Source: JAHIQC01 sp964565645 (lineage in GTDB: Bacteria; Actinomycetota; Coriobacteriia; Anaerosomatales; JAHIQC01). Taken from it: a stretch of DNA of 64,000 bases. The stretch's first letter is position 1. Every line of letters starts with the position of its first letter. The translations under genes were made by a program, and so were the position numbers. The DNA lies in contig CAZMFQ010000005.1 of assembly GCA_964565645.1 (NCBI GenBank), forward strand, positions 62,001-126,000. Direction: 5' to 3'. Of the stretch, positions 49,320 to 58,809 are shown piece by piece. The notes beneath the pieces are model-generated. The model had not been told where the DNA came from, searched no databases, and worked only from the letters and a program-made list of their open reading frames with translations.

Positions 49320-52300
49320 CTATTCCTCGGCGATGAGAACCTCGGGTGCGGGCTTGCCGACGATGCGCTCCTTGAGGGCCTCGAGCAGGTCGTAGACGAC
49401 CGGGACCACGATAAGCGTGAGCAGGGTCGAGGTCGTCAGGCCGCCCACGACCACGATCGCGAGCGACTGCGACATCAGCGCGCCCGCCTTGAAGCCGCTC
49501 GCCATCGGTACAAGCGCGATGATGGTGGTGAGCGCGGTCATGAGGATCGGCCGCATGCGGTTCGCGCCTGAGGCGAGCAGCGCCTCGCGCCGGTCGTAGC
49601 CCTCGGCGAGCAGCTGGTGCACGCGTTCGACGAACATGATCGCGTTGGTGGTCACGAGCCCGATGAGCATGAGCAGGCCGATCATCGCGGGCATGTCGAG
49701 CGGGATACCGGCGATGAACAGGCCGACGAACCCGCCGATGACCGCCAGCGGCAGCGAGAACATGATCGCGAGCGGCGCGATCGCCTCGCCGAAGGTGAGC
49801 ACCATGACCAGGTAGACCGCCGCTACGGCGACGAGCATCGCGATGCCGAGCTGCGTGAAGCTGTCGCTCATCATCTGCGCGACGCCGCCGATCTCGACCT
49901 TGACGCCGTCAGGGAGATCGAGTGCGTCGACCTTGTCCTGTGCGGCCTGGATGACCGAACTCGTGTCGCGCTCGGTGATCGAGCCGCTCACGCCCGCGTA
50001 CTGCTTGCCGTCCTGGGTGAGGATCGAGACGGCTGTGGCGGTCTCTTCGACGTGCGCTATGTCGCCGATGGTGATCTCGTCGCCGAGCGGTGTGGCGAGC
50101 GGGCGGGCCGCGATATCGGCGGCAGAGGCCACGTCGGTCAACGCGGTGACGTAGACGATATCGGCGTCACGGTCGTTGATGGTCGTGACTCCGGCATTCT
50201 GCTCCGCGACGTAGCCACGGATGGTTCCCGCGACCATCGCAGCATTGAGCCCATAGCTCGCGGCTGCGCGCTGGTCGACCTCGGCAGTGATCTGAGGCCG
50301 CTTCTCGGAAAGGTTGCTCGAGACGTTCTCGAGTCCCTTGACGTCCTTGAGTGCGACCTGGATCTCGTCGACCGCCTTCTCGATGCCCGCCATGGGGCCG
50401 GTCACGACCAGCTCGAGGGTACTCTCGGAGCCGCCCGACATGCTCACCTGAGCTGTGGTGACCTTGCCGCCTTGCGCGGAGATCTGCTTGCCCGCCTTCT
50501 GGAGGGCTGCGAGCGCACGGTCCACGTCACCTTCCTCGGTCAGCCTCAGAAAGACATGGCCCTTGTTGCCGCCCGCGATCCCGCCGGCCGCCATGTTGAA
50601 GCCGCTCTCTGTCTCGACCGTAGCGGTGTAGAACTCCACGTCGTCCAGACCGTCCGCCTCCGCCTCAAGGACCGTGAGGGCCTTGTCGACGTCGGCCGCG
50701 GTGAACCCGGCCGGATACTCTACGTCGGCCTGGATGTACTTCTCGGTCGCCGGAGGCATGAAGCCGGTCCCGACGATGGGGATGAGGGCGAGCGAGCCGG
50801 CGAACATGATGGTCGCGGTGCTCACCACGATGCCCGGGTGGTCGAGGGCCCATGCGAGGGTACGGCGATACGCGACGCCCGTGCGGGTGGCCTGCTCATC
50901 GCGCTCATGGACCTTTGCGGAGAGCAACGACCACTTGGCCAGAAGCGGCACCACCGTGAGCGAGACGAGCAGCGAGGCCATGAGCGCCACGGCGACCGTC
51001 AGGGCGAACGGGGTGAAGATCTTGCCGACCACACCGCTCACGAGCATCATCGGCGCGAACACGGCGACGGTCGTCAGCGTCGACGACGTGATCGCCGAGG
51101 CGACCTCGGCGGTGGCACGCTGTATCAGCTCGACCGTGCGCTCCCCGCCCGCCTGCATGTGGTTGAAGATGTTCTCGATCACGACGATCGAATCGTCGAC
51201 GACGCGCCCGATGGCGACCGTCAGGCCGCCGAGGGTCATGACGTTCATGGTCACGCCGGCGAACTTCATGAACAGCAGCGACAGGATGATCGACATCGGG
51301 ATCGAGATCGCCGCGATCAGCGTGGAGCGCCAGTTGCGCAGGAACAGAAGGATGACGAGGAACGCGAACACCGCGCCCATGAGCCCCTCCTGGACCATGT
51401 CGTCGATCGACTTCTCGATCATGATCGCGCCGTCGTATGTGTAGGTCGCGTCCGTGCCCTCGGGCAGGTCGGGCAGCACGTCGGCGACCGCGTCCTGCGC
51501 GGCCCTGGAGACATCCACGGTGTTGGCGTCCTGGGTCTTGACGATATCGATGAGGACCGCGGTCTGACCGTTGGCGCGCGAACTCAACGCATCCGCATCT
51601 GCACCGTAGGTCACGGTCGCCAGTTCGCCGAGAGTGACGATCTCGAGTTCGGGATCGGACATCTCGACGCTGGAGGACGCCATGGATCCGCCGCCGGAGG
51701 GAGCCGACATGGCGGGAGTGCCGCTTGCGGCGCCCGGGGCCGGTGCCGCAGGAGTCGCCGCGGCCGCCGCGGCGGCATCCTTCTGGGCCTGTTCGAGCTG
51801 AGCCTTGATGCCCGCGGCAGCCTGATCGAGCGCCGGGATGACCATCTCGAGCTTGGCGACGGTCGCCTGCGCGGTGGCGTACTCAGGCGTGGCGGTCGTG
51901 CCCGCGCTCTCGAGGTCGCGGATCACGGACTGCGCCGATGAGAGCTGTACCTTGGCCTCGAGCGACTGGCCCTGCACGTCCTGAAGCGCGTTGGCGAGAC
52001 CGATCTGCATGCCGAGGCTCTGGCCCATCTGACCCATGCCGCCGGCGAGCTGGCCCATGCCCGCGCCCATCTGGCCGACCGCGCCTCCGAGCTGACCCAT
52101 GCCTGCGCCGAGCTGACCGACGGCGCCCCCCAAAGCGCCCATGCCCTCCCCGATGGCGGAGAACGCGTCGGCCATCATCTCGTTCTGGTTCGGGTAGATG
52201 ACGACGTGGAAGTCGCGGATGGCCTCGACGCTGTCAAGGGTCCCGCTCACGCGGATCGGTTCATCGACCTTGTCGATCTCGACCGTGCCGACGGGAAACG

Positions 52301-52931
52301 AGAGGTTCGCCGCCTGGATCTGCTGGATGACGTCCTGTGCGGTCAGGCCGTGGTCGTCGAGCTTGTCGGCGTCGAACACGATCCTGACGCTCTCATCGAA
52401 CTTGTTCGACACGCCGACCTCGCCGACACCCTCGACGGATTCGAGCACCGGGACGAGGTCGTCGCGGACGGCCGCCTGGAGCTCCTGGGCGGGCACATCG
52501 CCCGAGACCGCGAAGCGGAGGATCGGCTGCGAACCCATGCTCACACGATTGGTGGTCGGAGTGAGCGCCGTCTCAGGCAACTCCACCGCGTCGATGGCCT
52601 TCTGGACCTCGGCCTCAGCCTTGTCCATGTCGGCCGAGTAGCTGAACTCCGCGACCACGATGGAGACCGAGTCGTTCGAGACCGCGCTCGTGCTCTGGAT
52701 CCCGTCGATCTGCGCGATCGCCTGCTCGAGGGGCTCGGTTATCTTGGCGTCGACATCCGTCGGCGCCGCGCCGGGATACGGCGTCACGATCGCGACGATC
52801 GGGATCGTGACGTCCGGCATCGTCTCGCGCTTGAGCTGCCCGGCGGAGTACAACCCGCCGACCAGGATGAGGATCGCGGCGAGCATGACCACCGCGGCGT
52901 TTCTGAGGCTGAATCTCGTCAGTAGAGCCAT
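49320..52931 (-). CDS. RND-family efflux transporter (AcrB/SwrC-like)
   Basis: About 1,203 residues with the RND plan: one N-terminal helix, a large external loop, six helices, a second loop and five or six more helices. The proton-relay Asp pair is in AIGRVVDDSIVVIENI. The start ATG 52931 follows GAGAGG. An unusual insert of about 200 residues in the first external loop contains a Gly/Met/Gln repeat (copies of GAGMGQLGGAVGQ type), a coiled-coil-like helix and an Ala/Pro linker. No membrane-fusion or outer-membrane partner is encoded next to it, as in Gram-positive RND exporters such as SwrC. A MarR regulator lies upstream and probably controls it. Substrate unknown. Confidence 0.92.
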   Translation of the reverse strand: MALLTRFSLRNAAVVMLAAILILVGGLYSAGQLKRETMPDVTIPIVAIVTPYPGAAPTDVDAKITEPLEQAIAQIDGIQSTSAVSNDSVSIVVAEFSYSADMDKAEAEVQKAIDAVELPETALTPTTNRVSMGSQPILRFAVSGDVPAQELQAAVRDDLVPVLESVEGVGEVGVSNKFDESVRIVFDADKLDDHGLTAQDVIQQIQAANLSFPVGTVEIDKVDEPIRVSGTLDSVEAIRDFHVVIYPNQNEMMADAFSAIGEGMGALGGAVGQLGAGMGQLGGAVGQMGAGMGQLAGGMGQMGQSLGMQIGLANALQDVQGQSLEAKVQLSSAQSVIRDLESAGTTATPEYATAQATVAKLEMVIPALDQAAAGIKAQLEQAQKDAAAAAAATPAAPAPGAASGTPAMSAPSGGGSMASSSVEMSDPELEIVTLGELATVTYGADADALSSRANGQTAVLIDIVKTQDANTVDVSRAAQDAVADVLPDLPEGTDATYTYDGAIMIEKSIDDMVQEGLMGAVFAFLVILLFLRNWRSTLIAAISIPMSIILSLLFMKFAGVTMNVMTLGGLTVAIGRVVDDSIVVIENIFNHMQAGGERTVELIQRATAEVASAITSSTLTTVAVFAPMMLVSGVVGKIFTPFALTVAVALMASLLVSLTVVPLLAKWSLLSAKVHERDEQATRTGVAYRRTLAWALDHPGIVVSTATIMFAGSLALIPIVGTGFMPPATEKYIQADVEYPAGFTAADVDKALTVLEAEADGLDDVEFYTATVETESGFNMAAGGIAGGNKGHVFLRLTEEGDVDRALAALQKAGKQISAQGGKVTTAQVSMSGGSESTLELVVTGPMAGIEKAVDEIQVALKDVKGLENVSSNLSEKRPQITAEVDQRAAASYGLNAAMVAGTIRGYVAEQNAGVTTINDRDADIVYVTALTDVASAADIAARPLATPLGDEITIGDIAHVEETATAVSILTQDGKQYAGVSGSITERDTSSVIQAAQDKVDALDLPDGVKVEIGGVAQMMSDSFTQLGIAMLVAVAAVYLVMVLTFGEAIAPLAIMFSLPLAVIGGFVGLFIAGIPLDMPAMIGLLMLIGLVTTNAIMFVERVHQLLAEGYDRREALLASGANRMRPILMTALTTIIALVPMASGFKAGALMSQSLAIVVVGGLTTSTLLTLIVVPVVYDLLEALKERIVGKPAPEVLIAEE
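52020..52145 (-). repeat. Short tandem repeat encoding GQ(L/M)GAG-type units in the RND gene
   Basis: The plus-strand sequence repeats GCCCATCTGGCC / GAGCTGACCCATGCC-type units of 21 nt, giving the protein repeat GAVGQLGAGMGQLGGAVGQ. Slippage at such repeats could vary the length of this external segment. Confidence 0.65.
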
Positions 52932-52967
52932 CGTGTTCCTCTCAGGCTGCGCCCGCACGGACGGGCA

Positions 52968-53513
52968 TCACTCGGTGCTGTCATCGGCAGATCGTGCCGC
53001 CTCCGCGGCGGGCAGGTCGGATTCCTCGTTCACCACCTGCGCCATGTGTTCCATGACGCGGACGAGCGTCTCGACGTCGCTGACCGGCAGTCCGTCCGTG
53101 AGCATGCCCATCACGACGAGCCGGTATCTGTCGGCGGCGGCGAAGCGCGCCTCGCCTTCAGGAGTGATGCTCACGAGCACCACGCGATGGTCCTCCGTGT
53201 CGCTGCGCCGGACGACGAGCCCGTCGTCCTCGAGCATCTGGATGAGACCGGATGCGGCTGGGTTCTTCACCCCGAGCGTCGAGGCGATGTCCGAGACCCG
53301 CATCTCGCCCTCTTGCAGAAGGGTGCGCAACACCATGTACTGGGGGGCCGGCAGCCCGGTGTCACGCGAGTACTGCGCCTGGCGGCTGGCCATGAGCCGG
53401 CCGAAGCGGTGCATGACCCCGTCGAGCCGCTCGAGCAACTCCGCCCGGTCGGCCTCGGTACGCCGGCTTGCGCAGCACGCACGGCGGGAAGGTTTGTCTC
53501 CTGAATTATTCAC
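52968..53513 (-). CDS. MarR-family transcriptional regulator
   Basis: The winged-helix region is clear: QYMVLRTLLQEGEMRVSDIA, STLGVKNPAASGLIQMLEDD, then the wing RRSDTEDHRVVLVSITPEG. The start is uncertain; GTG 53513 gives 181 residues, and several later starts would still keep the DNA-binding domain. The gene lies 36 bp upstream of the RND exporter gene in the same direction. By analogy it represses the exporter and itself until a ligand binds. The C-terminus is an acidic tail. Confidence 0.87.
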   Translation of the reverse strand: MNNSGDKPSRRACCASRRTEADRAELLERLDGVMHRFGRLMASRQAQYSRDTGLPAPQYMVLRTLLQEGEMRVSDIASTLGVKNPAASGLIQMLEDDGLVVRRSDTEDHRVVLVSITPEGEARFAAADRYRLVVMGMLTDGLPVSDVETLVRVMEHMAQVVNEESDLPAAEAARSADDSTE

Positions 53514-53568
53514 GCCGCGAACTATATGCGGGGCGGACACGCGGGTCAAGCGCATTCGATCCGCAGCG

Positions 53569-53916
53569 TCAGTACGCGAGCGCCCAGGCCCACAATGTGC
53601 CGCCGCCGTAGATCACCGCGAACGCGACATGCTTGACGATGAGGGCGCGACGCTTCGCGGCCAGCTCCTCGGCGGGAGTCGTCATCCGCCAGTAGAACAG
53701 GCGCAGCGCCCCGGTGGCGCTCAGGATCACAAGCGCCGCGAGCAGCAGCCAGAACACCAGGTGCATCGCGTTGAGCAGCGCGTGCGCGGCGTCGAGGGGC
53801 AGCCGCGCCATCTGGGTGTCGAGCGACCAGAGCACGAGCAGGCACGCCGCCCAGGTGCCGGTCGCCATATCGTGCATGAAGTTGTTCGTTATGCGGACGT
53901 ACGCGTTGTCGAGCAT
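53569..53916 (-). CDS. Small four-helix membrane protein
   Basis: 115 residues from ATG 53916 (MLDNAYVRITNN), with four hydrophobic segments (ATGTWAACLLVLW; LVFWLLLAALVILSATGALR; HVAFAVIYGGGTLWAWAL and a weaker one). Histidines in FMHDMATG, AMHLVFW and VKHVAF are spaced as in small heme-b or CopD-like proteins, so heme binding is possible but unproven. The upstream part of the open frame overlaps the FetB gene and is not used. Function unknown. Confidence 0.7.
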   Translation of the reverse strand: MLDNAYVRITNNFMHDMATGTWAACLLVLWSLDTQMARLPLDAAHALLNAMHLVFWLLLAALVILSATGALRLFYWRMTTPAEELAAKRRALIVKHVAFAVIYGGGTLWAWALAY

Positions 53917-53950
53917 GCTTCGCGGCCTTCCTGCCGGACCTGCCGAGGAG

Positions 53951-54763
53951 TCACCCCCGGTAGCCCTTCTCGAGATACACGCCGTCGGAGCTGAACCGAC
54001 GCCGGAACGAGAGTAGCACGGCACACACGCTTCCGAGAGCGGTCGCGGCCGAGACCATGAGCATCACGACGATCTGGTAGTACGCGGCGTGGAGCGGATC
54101 CGCGCCCGCAAGCACCTGCCCGGTCATCATGCCGGGGATGAACACGAGGCCGGCCGCGGCCATCGAGTTGATCGTCGGGATGAGCCCGGCCCGGATCGCG
54201 ACCCGGACGATGTCGCCGGCCGCCTCCCAGGGTGTGGCTCCGAGCGCAGTCAGCGCGAGCAGCTCCTCGGCATGCGCATCCATGTCGGAGAACGTGCGCT
54301 CGAGTGCGAGCGCGACGCCGTTCATGGAGTTGCCGAGCACCATGCCCGCGATGGGGATGACGTACTGCGCGCGGTACCAGGGCTCGACCTGCACGATGAG
54401 CCCGGTCACGGCGAACGTGACCGTGAAGCCGGTGAGCAACATCGTGAGCATGGAGCTGCCGAGGATGCCCTTGGGCGCGTCGGGCGCGCGCCTGACGATC
54501 GTCTGCGCCGCGGCGGCCATCATGAGCGCGAGGATCGCGAGCACGATCCAGGGCGAGTCCACACCGAACAGCCAGCGCAGAACGAGCCCGAGGACGATGA
54601 GCTGCAGGTAGGTGCGCACGGTGGCGATGGCCAGGTCCTTCTCGATGCCGAGCGCGAGGCGCATCGAGATGACGCCGACGGCGATGACGAAGCCCGTAGC
54701 GAGCAGAAGTTGCAGCCAGCCGATGGCGATGACGCCTCCCGCGGTAGTCTCGGGCACCCTCAC
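53951..54763 (-). CDS. fetB: FetB-type ABC transporter permease (UPF0014)
   Basis: 270 residues with about seven helices. The family's pattern is seen in TVRTYLQLIVLGLVL near the N-terminus, MVLGNSMNGVALALER in the middle, and EELLALTALGATPWEAAGD and PGMMTGQVLAGADP later. With FetA it exports excess iron in E. coli; metal or oxidative-stress export is inferred here. The start overlaps the ATPase gene by 4 bp. Confidence 0.88.
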   Translation of the reverse strand: MRVPETTAGGVIAIGWLQLLLATGFVIAVGVISMRLALGIEKDLAIATVRTYLQLIVLGLVLRWLFGVDSPWIVLAILALMMAAAAQTIVRRAPDAPKGILGSSMLTMLLTGFTVTFAVTGLIVQVEPWYRAQYVIPIAGMVLGNSMNGVALALERTFSDMDAHAEELLALTALGATPWEAAGDIVRVAIRAGLIPTINSMAAAGLVFIPGMMTGQVLAGADPLHAAYYQIVVMLMVSAATALGSVCAVLLSFRRRFSSDGVYLEKGYRG

Positions 54764-55431
54764 ACCACCTCGCTCAGGTGGCCGTCGGCGAGCCGGTATC
54801 GGCGGGCGGCCAGATCGTCGGCGCGCAGGTGGCGTACGCGCACGACCGCACCCCCGTCCGCGACGAAGAGCTCGGTCATCGCGCGCACGGCCTCGGCGCT
54901 CGCGTCATCGAGGTTCGCGTCGGGCTCGTCGAGCAGCAGCACGTCGGGTGTCGCAAGGATCACGCGCAACAGCGATATGCGCGCGGCCTGCCCGACGGAC
55001 AGCCGAGCGATGTCACGGTCGAGCGCGATGTCGCCCAGCCCGACACCGTCGAGCGCCTCACGCAACTGGGAGTCGCCCGGCGGTCGCTCATCCGCGCGAA
55101 CCTTAAGGGTCCACGGGAGGTTGAGATTCGAGGACACCGTCCCGGCCCGCATAGCGGCCCGCTGAGGCAGCAGCGCCACATGCCGCCGCCACTCTCCGGG
55201 AACCACCTCCTCGGCGGGCGCCCCGGCAAAGAGCAGGGTGCCCTCCACCCCCGGGAGCAGCCGCGCGAGTGCGCGCAACAACGTGGTCTTGCCCGAGCCG
55301 CTCGGCCCCACGATATCGACCAGTTCGCCCGCGTCGATCGCAAGGTCGATCCCGTCCAGGACGGGCCGGCCCGGCGATTCACCGCGTGGGCAGGGAGGCG
55401 TGAAGGTGAGTCCCTCGGCGCGAAGCAGCAC
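54760..55431 (-). CDS. fetA: FetA-type ABC transporter ATP-binding protein
   Basis: 223 residues. Walker A is GPSGSGKTTLL, Walker B is VLLLDEPDANLDD, and the signature region reads RLSVGQAARISLLRV, slightly degenerate (SVGQA instead of SGGQ). The usual His switch is replaced by RVRHLRADD, where H is shifted. It pairs with the FetB permease immediately downstream. GTG 55431 is the start, 5 bp after the nitroreductase gene. Confidence 0.85.
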   Translation of the reverse strand: MLLRAEGLTFTPPCPRGESPGRPVLDGIDLAIDAGELVDIVGPSGSGKTTLLRALARLLPGVEGTLLFAGAPAEEVVPGEWRRHVALLPQRAAMRAGTVSSNLNLPWTLKVRADERPPGDSQLREALDGVGLGDIALDRDIARLSVGQAARISLLRVILATPDVLLLDEPDANLDDASAEAVRAMTELFVADGGAVVRVRHLRADDLAARRYRLADGHLSEVV

Positions 55432-55436
55432 GGCGT

Positions 55437-55955
55437 CTACCAGCGGTTCAGGTGAACGAAGGATGGCTCGTAGCGTTCAGCGGGAGGCTTCTCCTCGGCG
55501 GGATGACCGACGGCGAGCACCGCGAGCGGCTCGACCCCTTCAGGCATGCCGAGGAGCTCCTTGAGCGGGGTGACGCGCTCCATCTTGGGCCAGTAGCCGA
55601 GCCAGACCGCACCGAGTCCGAGCGCGTTGGCGGCGAGAAGGGCGTTCTGCACCGCGGCCGAGCAGTCCTGCTGCCACATGCCCGGGTGCTTGAGTTCGCG
55701 CGTGTCCGCGCAGACTACGAGCGCGAAGGGGGCTTCACGAAGCATCTTGCCGTACGGCGTGGTCTCCGCGGCCGCATCGAGTACCGCGCGGTCGGTGAGC
55801 GCGACGAACCTCCAGGGCTGTTGGTTGCCGGCGCTCGGCGCCGCCATGGCCGCGCGCAGAATGACATCGATGTCATCGGGCGCGAGTCCGCGAGGCTCGT
55901 ACGTGCGTATCGACCGGCGGGACATGATGCAGGATAGTGCGTCCATGTACCTCAT
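55437..55955 (-). CDS. Nitroreductase-family flavoprotein
   Basis: 172 residues with SRRSIRTYEPRGL at the N-terminus, AAPSAGNQQPWRFV as the FMN-binding loop, and LAANALGLGAVWLGYWP near the C-terminus. FMN-dependent NAD(P)H oxidoreductase of small substrates; the physiological substrate cannot be told. It overlaps the DUF523/DUF1722 gene by 4 bp and precedes the Fet transporter genes, so the four may share a transcript. Confidence 0.9.
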   Translation of the reverse strand: MRYMDALSCIMSRRSIRTYEPRGLAPDDIDVILRAAMAAPSAGNQQPWRFVALTDRAVLDAAAETTPYGKMLREAPFALVVCADTRELKHPGMWQQDCSAAVQNALLAANALGLGAVWLGYWPKMERVTPLKELLGMPEGVEPLAVLAVGHPAEEKPPAERYEPSFVHLNRW

Positions 55956-56956
55956 CGCTCCTTGTCATCGTCGGGCGCCGCGTCCGAGGCCTCGCTCGCC
56001 CCGTCGCGCGCTTTCACCCGCCGACCTTCCCGGAAGATCACCGGGCTCGTGCCGAACAACAGGTCGTTCTCGAAACTGATCCGCTCGAGCTTGATGAGTT
56101 CCTCGGCGATCGACATGACGTTCGCTCGGAACTCCGGCGAATCGAGCCTCAGATCGTGCGTGTCGATCCCGTCGAGGGTACCGCGCTTCGCATGATACTT
56201 GTAGGTCTTGAGCATCGCTCCTGAGATCCTCGGCCGGCTCGAAGGCCGTCGAAGCGCATCGAGCATCTCTGCCTGAAGCGCGTCGAGGGACGAGCGGGGC
56301 GGGTTCTTGGGAAGCGCGGCCAGCGCCCGACCGGTCCGGTCCGCGAACGGCCGATCGGTCTCCTGGATCACGAACTTCACGACGTGCCAGGCGTCGTAGA
56401 GGTCGCGGGCCCCCGCGATATCGCGTTCCAAGAGCCAGAGCCAGGCATGCAGGCGACGACGCCAGTCCCACCACAGCAGCGGATTGGCGAGCGCGTTGTC
56501 GGGGATCAGGAACCAGCCCGTCTCGAGCAACATGGCACCGAACACGCCGCTCCCCTCGCGGGACTCTGTGCGACGCTTGCCGACACGCGCCTTGGCGACG
56601 CCGCAGGTGGGGCTCGCCTCCTTCACGATCATCGCGCGCACACCCGCGCGCTCGAGCGTCTCGATGCACGCATGCGCCCCCGCGACCACCTGAGCGGTCA
56701 CGTCGCGACCGCGACGCGTCTTGAGCTTCGCCTCGCCGAGGAGGACCTCCTGGCCCGTGCCGGTCAGATGGATGGGATCCCTCGGGACGCCGAGACCGGC
56801 CATGCACTCGGGGCAGACCGGCGTGAACGCGAAATCGGCCCTCTCCCGGCCCATCGTCGCGATCGCGTCGAAGGACCTGCCGTTATAGCGCACCGGGCAC
56901 CGATAGACACAGGCGCTGATACCGATCGGGACCCTGCGTGTGACCAACTCCGCCAT
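55952..56956 (-). CDS. DUF523 plus DUF1722 protein
   Basis: 334 residues from ATG 56956, which follows GGCGAGGAG. The N-terminal DUF523 domain has ISACVYRCPVRYNG, TPVCPECMAGLGVPRDP and KEASPTCGVAKAR. The conserved cysteines could bind a metal or cluster. The C-terminal DUF1722-like part (about residues 170-310) is helical (DLYDAWHVVKFVIQE; KTYKYHAKRGTLDG). The same domain pair occurs in E. coli YbgA-like proteins, often near photolyase genes; here the photolyase gene is divergent, 111 bp away. Function unknown. Confidence 0.85.
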   Translation of the reverse strand: MAELVTRRVPIGISACVYRCPVRYNGRSFDAIATMGRERADFAFTPVCPECMAGLGVPRDPIHLTGTGQEVLLGEAKLKTRRGRDVTAQVVAGAHACIETLERAGVRAMIVKEASPTCGVAKARVGKRRTESREGSGVFGAMLLETGWFLIPDNALANPLLWWDWRRRLHAWLWLLERDIAGARDLYDAWHVVKFVIQETDRPFADRTGRALAALPKNPPRSSLDALQAEMLDALRRPSSRPRISGAMLKTYKYHAKRGTLDGIDTHDLRLDSPEFRANVMSIAEELIKLERISFENDLLFGTSPVIFREGRRVKARDGASEASDAAPDDDKER

Positions 56957-57067
56957 GCGTACTCCTCGCCCCCACCGACCGACCGGTCGGCGCCGTTCAT
57001 AGGATGATCGGACGAACTCCGCTGCATGAACTCGGCGCTTCGGGGAACATGCCCTCTGGAGGTTCAT

Positions 57068-58441
57068 ATGCCCACAACCGCTGTCGTGTGGTTCCGAAGG
57101 GACCTGCGGCTTGCCGACAATCCGACTCTGCTCTCCGCGATCGACGACGCAGACGAGATCATCCCCGTGTTCGTGGCCGCCGAGGATCACGCCGCGTCCG
57201 GTGCCTGGCGTGCCGAATCGCTTGCGAGCCTCGACGCGAGCCTGCGGCCGTACCGGTCGAGACTCGTCGTCCGAAGGGACGGACCAGCCAGCGCCCTGTC
57301 GGCGATCGTGGCCGAATCAGGCGCCTCCGCGGTGTACGTCGCCGCCGCGACCACGCCCCAAGAGGCTGCCGAGGAGGACCTCGTGACCCCGGCCATCGAG
57401 GCCGCCGGGGCCCGGCTGGTGCGGGTGGAAGGCTCGGGGTTCGCCCTCCCGCTCGAGGCCGTCCGCACGTCTGAAGGACAGCCGTACCGCGTGTTCACCC
57501 CCTACCACCGCGCGTGGCGCATCCTTCTGGCTCGCAGCCGTCCGTCCGCCGCGCCGAAGCGGATCGTCTCACCCCGACGGATGCCGGGCAGCGACCCGAT
57601 CCCCAGGCCAAAGGCGCACATGCCCGAGGCGTTGTCCAACTGGGCGCCGGGCGAGGCCGGTGCGATGCGACGCCTTGAGGAGTTCCTCCCCCGGGCATGG
57701 TCGTACGAGGAGCTGCATGACATCCCAGGCATCGACGGCACGAGCATGCTCTCGCCGCATCTTGCGTTCGGCGAGATCACTCCTCGGCAGATCATGTATC
57801 GGCTGGAGGACGAGCGGGAACCGTTCATCAGGCAACTGGCGTGGCGTGAGTTCGCGCATTCGATGCTCATGGAGCATCCCTCGATGGCGACGGAACCCCT
57901 CAGGCCCCGATTCTCCAGGATGCCGTGGATCTCCGACGCCGAGGCGCTCGAAGCCTGGAAGTCGGGGCAGACCGGTGTTCCCCTGGTCGACGCCGGCATG
58001 CGGCAGTTGCTGGAGACGGGCTGGATGCACAACCGGGTGCGCATGGTGGCGGCGTCATGGCTGACCAAGAACCTGTTGATCGACTGGCGTGAGGGCGAAC
58101 GGCACTTCGCCGAGTTGCTGTTCGACGCCGGACCCGCGCTGAACCCGTTCAACTGGCAGTGGGTCGCGGGCAGCGGAGCCGATGCCGCGCCGTACTTCCG
58201 GATCATGAACCCGGCCACCCAGGCCCGGAGGTTCGACCCCGAGGGTCGCTACATCCGGGAATGGGTGCCCGAACTCTCTCTCGTGCCGAACGGATGGATC
58301 CACCGGCTGTGGGAGGCACCATCGGGCGAACTCGAGGGCGCGGGCGTGCTACTGGGGAGAGAGTATCCGGAGCCGGCGATCGGGATCGCCGAGTCACGCG
58401 AGCGCGCCCTCGCGGCCTACCGGTCGATCACGCCGACCTGA
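57068..58441 (+). CDS. phr: Deoxyribodipyrimidine photolyase
   Basis: 457 residues. The N-terminal antenna domain starts TTAVVWFRRDLRLADNP. The FAD domain has GTSMLSPHLAFGEITPRQ, RQLAWREFAHSML, TGVPLVDAGMRQLLETGWMH, NRVRMVAASWLTKNLLIDW and NPFNWQWVAGSGADAAPYFR, all typical of class I CPD photolyases. It repairs UV-induced pyrimidine dimers with light. The start ATG 57068 follows TGGAGGT. A photolyase implies exposure to light at some stage, notable for an organism with this anaerobic gene set. Confidence 0.95.
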   Translation: MPTTAVVWFRRDLRLADNPTLLSAIDDADEIIPVFVAAEDHAASGAWRAESLASLDASLRPYRSRLVVRRDGPASALSAIVAESGASAVYVAAATTPQEAAEEDLVTPAIEAAGARLVRVEGSGFALPLEAVRTSEGQPYRVFTPYHRAWRILLARSRPSAAPKRIVSPRRMPGSDPIPRPKAHMPEALSNWAPGEAGAMRRLEEFLPRAWSYEELHDIPGIDGTSMLSPHLAFGEITPRQIMYRLEDEREPFIRQLAWREFAHSMLMEHPSMATEPLRPRFSRMPWISDAEALEAWKSGQTGVPLVDAGMRQLLETGWMHNRVRMVAASWLTKNLLIDWREGERHFAELLFDAGPALNPFNWQWVAGSGADAAPYFRIMNPATQARRFDPEGRYIREWVPELSLVPNGWIHRLWEAPSGELEGAGVLLGREYPEPAIGIAESRERALAAYRSITPT

Positions 58442-58809
58442 GTCCGTCGACCCCCGACTCCGTCTTGAACTTGAGTTCGAGGAGCCAGAGCGCGAGTCGA
58501 TCGGGCCGCGGCCCGAGCAGGCTGAACCGGTCGAGCGCACAAGGGGACGCCGCCTTGGGGGGAAGGCCTACGGGATCGGACCAGTAGACGCATGACTGCC
58601 GGGTACACTCAGCGGACAACCCGTTGGTCTTCATGAGCCCGCATCGCATCGACGTCCACCTCCGGCTTCGAGTCGTCCCCCCTAACGCAATCTTCGGCCT
58701 GCAGCCGGGAGTCGCGAAACCCGGTGCGACGAACGGTAGCCGGAAACGTGAAGACGACCCCGGCAGGGGTCGTCTCGTGCGTCACCGGACCGTGACGCGA
58801 GCGCACATA
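58442..58809. other. Gap between photolyase and selC; no gene seen apart from a hairpin
   Basis: The open frames here are short, lack good ribosome-binding sites and read Arg/Pro/Ala-rich as shadows do. The only supported element is the selC-side hairpin listed separately at 58752-58775. Confidence 0.5.
58752..58775 (-). terminator. Hairpin downstream of selC, terminator candidate
   Basis: AGACGACCCC pairs with GGGGTCGTCT over 10 bp around a 4-nt loop, 35 nt past the CCA end of tRNA-Sec. It is followed on the minus strand by a weakly U-rich tract (TTCACGTTTCC). Confidence 0.6.

Noticed and set aside
49617..51941. 774-codon plus-strand open frame opposite the RND gene
   Set aside because: Composition dominated by Arg/Asp/His, no domain, antisense to a well-supported transporter.
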